In this document: piece after piece, positions 6,975 through 8,069 of the stretch
Layout of the letters: each line of letters opens with the position of its first letter
Position numbering within the stretch: the first letter of the stretch is position 1
Assembly (NCBI GenBank): GCA_017561285.1
Contig: JAFZDG010000021.1
Coordinates: forward strand, 1-8,069
Length of the DNA: 8,069 nt
From: Bacteroidaceae bacterium
GTDB lineage: Bacteria; Bacteroidota; Bacteroidia; Bacteroidales; Barnesiellaceae_A
Direction of reading: 5' to 3'
Notes under the pieces: generated by a model
Databases searched by the model: none
Seen by the model: only the letters and a program-made list of their open reading frames with translations
Told to the model about the DNA's origin: nothing
Program-made: the position numbers and the translations under genes

Positions 6975-7256
6975 TTACTTTTTGGTTTTGAGTTGAGTTT
7001 TAATCGCATTACTGGGCTTAAACACCATAGTAATTTTGGGAGGGATGAGCATACGCTTACCTGTAGAGGGGTTGACCGAGATACGTTCCATTTTCTTACG
7101 AGCTTCAAACGTACCCAGACCTTGTATCATGATGGTATCCATCTGCTGACAACGCTCGACAATTATATTACAGAAGGCATCGAGCATAGACTCCACTTCT
7201 TCCTTACTACAATCGAGCCGTTGTTGCATTCTTTTTACGACTTCTTTGTGTTCCAC
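6975..7256 (-). CDS. HU family DNA-binding protein
   Basis: This is a 93-residue protein, the standard size for HU. The helical dimerization body (residues 1-45) is followed by the GLGTFEARKK beta region and the DNA-embracing arm with VNPSTGKRMLIPPK. P63 occupies the position of the proline that wedges between base pairs in HU and IHF. FKPSNAIK then leads into the last helix. It should be a dimeric nucleoid protein that bends DNA. The start codon is GTG at 7256: the in-frame codons upstream run ATA, TAT, AGC, TAT, AAA, AGA and then TAA, so no ATG is available. The next ATG (residue 10) would delete half of the first helix. Starting at GTG aligns the protein end to end with the family. It is the first gene of a pair with the HU/LysM-like gene 2 bp downstream. 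Confidence 0.93.
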   Translation of the reverse strand: MEHKEVVKRMQQRLDCSKEEVESMLDAFCNIIVERCQQMDTIMIQGLGTFEARKKMERISVNPSTGKRMLIPPKITMVFKPSNAIKTQLKTKK

Positions 7257-7257
7257 T

Positions 7258-7269
7258 ATATAGCTATAT
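7258..7269. repeat. 12-bp perfect palindrome just upstream of the HU start
   Basis: ATATAGCTATAT is a perfect dyad directly before the GTG codon and inside the predicted 5' leader. It could be a protein-binding site or a small RNA structure affecting start access. It is short and A/T-rich, so chance is plausible. Confidence 0.4.
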
Positions 7270-7280
7270 TTTCTTTACCG

Positions 7281-7288
7281 CAAAGATA
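7281..7288 (-). promoter_or_regulatory. -7 promoter element for the HU gene pair
   Basis: On the minus strand 7288-7281 reads TATCTTTG, an exact match to the Bacteroidota -7 consensus TAnnTTTG. No convincing TTTG lies 19-21 nt upstream; the bases there read TAGC. Transcription would begin near 7275, giving a leader of about 20 nt before the GTG start. It separates the HU pair from the aminotransferase gene as an independent unit. Confidence 0.65.
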
Positions 7289-7326
7289 CATTTTTTCGAT
7301 GAAATGGGCTATATTAAGAGGTATTA

Positions 7327-7379
7327 AAGCAAAGTAGTTGCATCAAAAAAATCAATTTCCGATACAACTACTATAGCTT
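7327..7379 (-). terminator. Long hairpin between the C-S lyase and HU genes, possible terminator
   Basis: AGTAGTTGCATC (7333-7344) pairs with GATACAACTACT (7361-7372). Of the 12 positions 11 are Watson-Crick, and the remaining one is a G-U wobble in minus-strand RNA. The stem extends after a 2/3-nt internal loop through AAGC (7327-7330) and GCTT (7376-7379). The loop is 16 nt and contains a run of seven T on the minus strand. It lies 38 bp after the lyase stop, where a terminator is expected. The U-run is in the loop rather than after the stem, so it is not a classical intrinsic terminator; it may instead protect the mRNA 3' end. Confidence 0.45.
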
Positions 7380-7416
7380 AAAGAATACAATTAAAGAAAC
7401 AAGCGACTCCCAAGCA

Positions 7417-8069
7417 TCACAACTTATCGTACGCCTCCTTGATGCGTTCAAGTGCTTGCTGCAAGGTAGCTCGCGGACAACCCAGGTTCATACGAACGAA
7501 ACCGCTACCTCCTTCACCAAACAGAACACCCGGATTGACAGCCACTCGCGCCTTGTGTGTAAAGAATTGAGCCAATTGTTCATCGGTCAGTTGCAGACCT
7601 CTTGCATCGAGGAATACCAAGTAAGAGGCTTGCGGACGTATCATATCGAGACGCGGCATATGCTCTTTGATATAAGCCTGCATATAATCGATATTGGCCT
7701 CGACATATTGCAACATCTCTTCGAGCCACTCTTCGCCCTCATTATATGCCGCTGCAACAGCTTCTGTGGCAAATAGATGAGCTGTATCTAACTCACGATG
7801 ACGCAAGAAACGAGCAAAATGCTTGCGTATATCGGGATTGGAAATAATATGAAACGAACTTTTAAGGCCGGCAATATTGAACGTCTTGCTTGCCGCCATA
7901 AAGGTAATGCAATTTTGAGCAGCCTCATCACTCACTGAGGCAAAGGGTGTATGTTTATAACCCCGCAGCGGCATATCGCTATGTATCTCATCCGACACTA
8001 CCAATACATTGTGGCGGGCGCATATACGAGCCATCATCATCAATTCTTCGGCATTCCATACACGTCCAC
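7417..8069 (-). CDS. PatB/MalY-type PLP-dependent C-S lyase / aminotransferase (partial, N-terminus beyond window)
   Basis: The frame is open at the window edge; the first whole codon is 8067-8065 and 216 residues are visible, about the C-terminal 55% of a family member of roughly 390. The visible part begins GRVWNAEEL, the usual end of the HNPxGRVW motif of fold-type I enzymes. SDEIHSD supplies the aspartate that contacts the PLP ring nitrogen. ASKTFNIAGLK contains the lysine that forms the Schiff base, and GSGFVRMNLGCPR contains the arginine that binds the substrate carboxylate. DEIHSD together with SKTFNIAGL is characteristic of the PatB/MalY subgroup, whose members cleave cystathionine or cysteine S-conjugates (beta-lyase) more often than they transaminate. 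It is a soluble cytoplasmic enzyme. The stop is TGA. Its metabolic role cannot be fixed without its upstream neighbours, and it appears unrelated to the bat genes. Confidence 0.92.
   Translation of the reverse strand, partial: GRVWNAEELMMMARICARHNVLVVSDEIHSDMPLRGYKHTPFASVSDEAAQNCITFMAASKTFNIAGLKSSFHIISNPDIRKHFARFLRHRELDTAHLFATEAVAAAYNEGEEWLEEMLQYVEANIDYMQAYIKEHMPRLDMIRPQASYLVFLDARGLQLTDEQLAQFFTHKARVAVNPGVLFGEGGSGFVRMNLGCPRATLQQALERIKEAYDKL

Noticed and set aside
8041..8043. Start of the C-S lyase at 8043
   Set aside because: That codon is TTG, and the frame continues upstream as GRVWNAEEL, a conserved internal motif, so the gene is cut by the window edge rather than starting here.

Overview
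The window looks like chromosomal DNA from a member of the Bacteroidales. The evidence is the bat (Bacteroides aerotolerance) gene order, two exact matches to the Bacteroidota -7 promoter element TAnnTTTG, mostly A-rich leaders without Shine-Dalgarno sequences, and a LysM-like domain of a kind I associate with this phylum. I cannot fix the family or genus from the sequence. Every gene I can support lies on the minus strand, so transcription runs from high to low coordinates. I saw no mobile element, CRISPR array, tRNA or rRNA.

In transcription order there are three blocks. (1) 8069-7417 holds the C-terminal half of a PLP-dependent PatB/MalY-type C-S lyase. It is followed by a 160-bp spacer with a long imperfect hairpin and a new promoter. 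(2) 7256-5668 holds two HU-type DNA-binding genes 2 bp apart. The first is an ordinary 93-residue HU protein with a GTG start. The second is a 434-residue protein that joins an HU domain to a long acidic linker, one transmembrane helix, an Asp/Thr-rich extracytoplasmic stretch and a LysM-like domain. This looks like a protein that could connect the nucleoid to the cell wall. (3) A 134-bp spacer carries a good -7 element at 5578-5585. After it comes a tight run of six genes with gaps of 15 to 45 bp: a MoxR AAA+ ATPase, a DUF58 protein, a membrane protein resembling DUF4381, BatA, BatB, and BatC, which is cut by the window edge. BatD and BatE would be expected beyond position 1.

In block 3 the MoxR ATPase probably acts as a chaperone-like partner of the von Willebrand factor A (VWA) type proteins DUF58, BatA and BatB. 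All three keep MIDAS metal-site residues. BatA and BatB are anchored by membrane helices at both ends with the VWA domain between them. BatC is exported and carries TPR repeats, presumably for protein contacts in the periplasm. The bat genes were first linked to aerotolerance in Bacteroides fragilis, but their molecular function is unsettled. The most unusual object here is the membrane-spanning HU/LysM-like protein. Its HU domain has lost the DNA-intercalating proline, and its extracytoplasmic part carries a dense set of Bacteroides-type O-glycosylation motifs.
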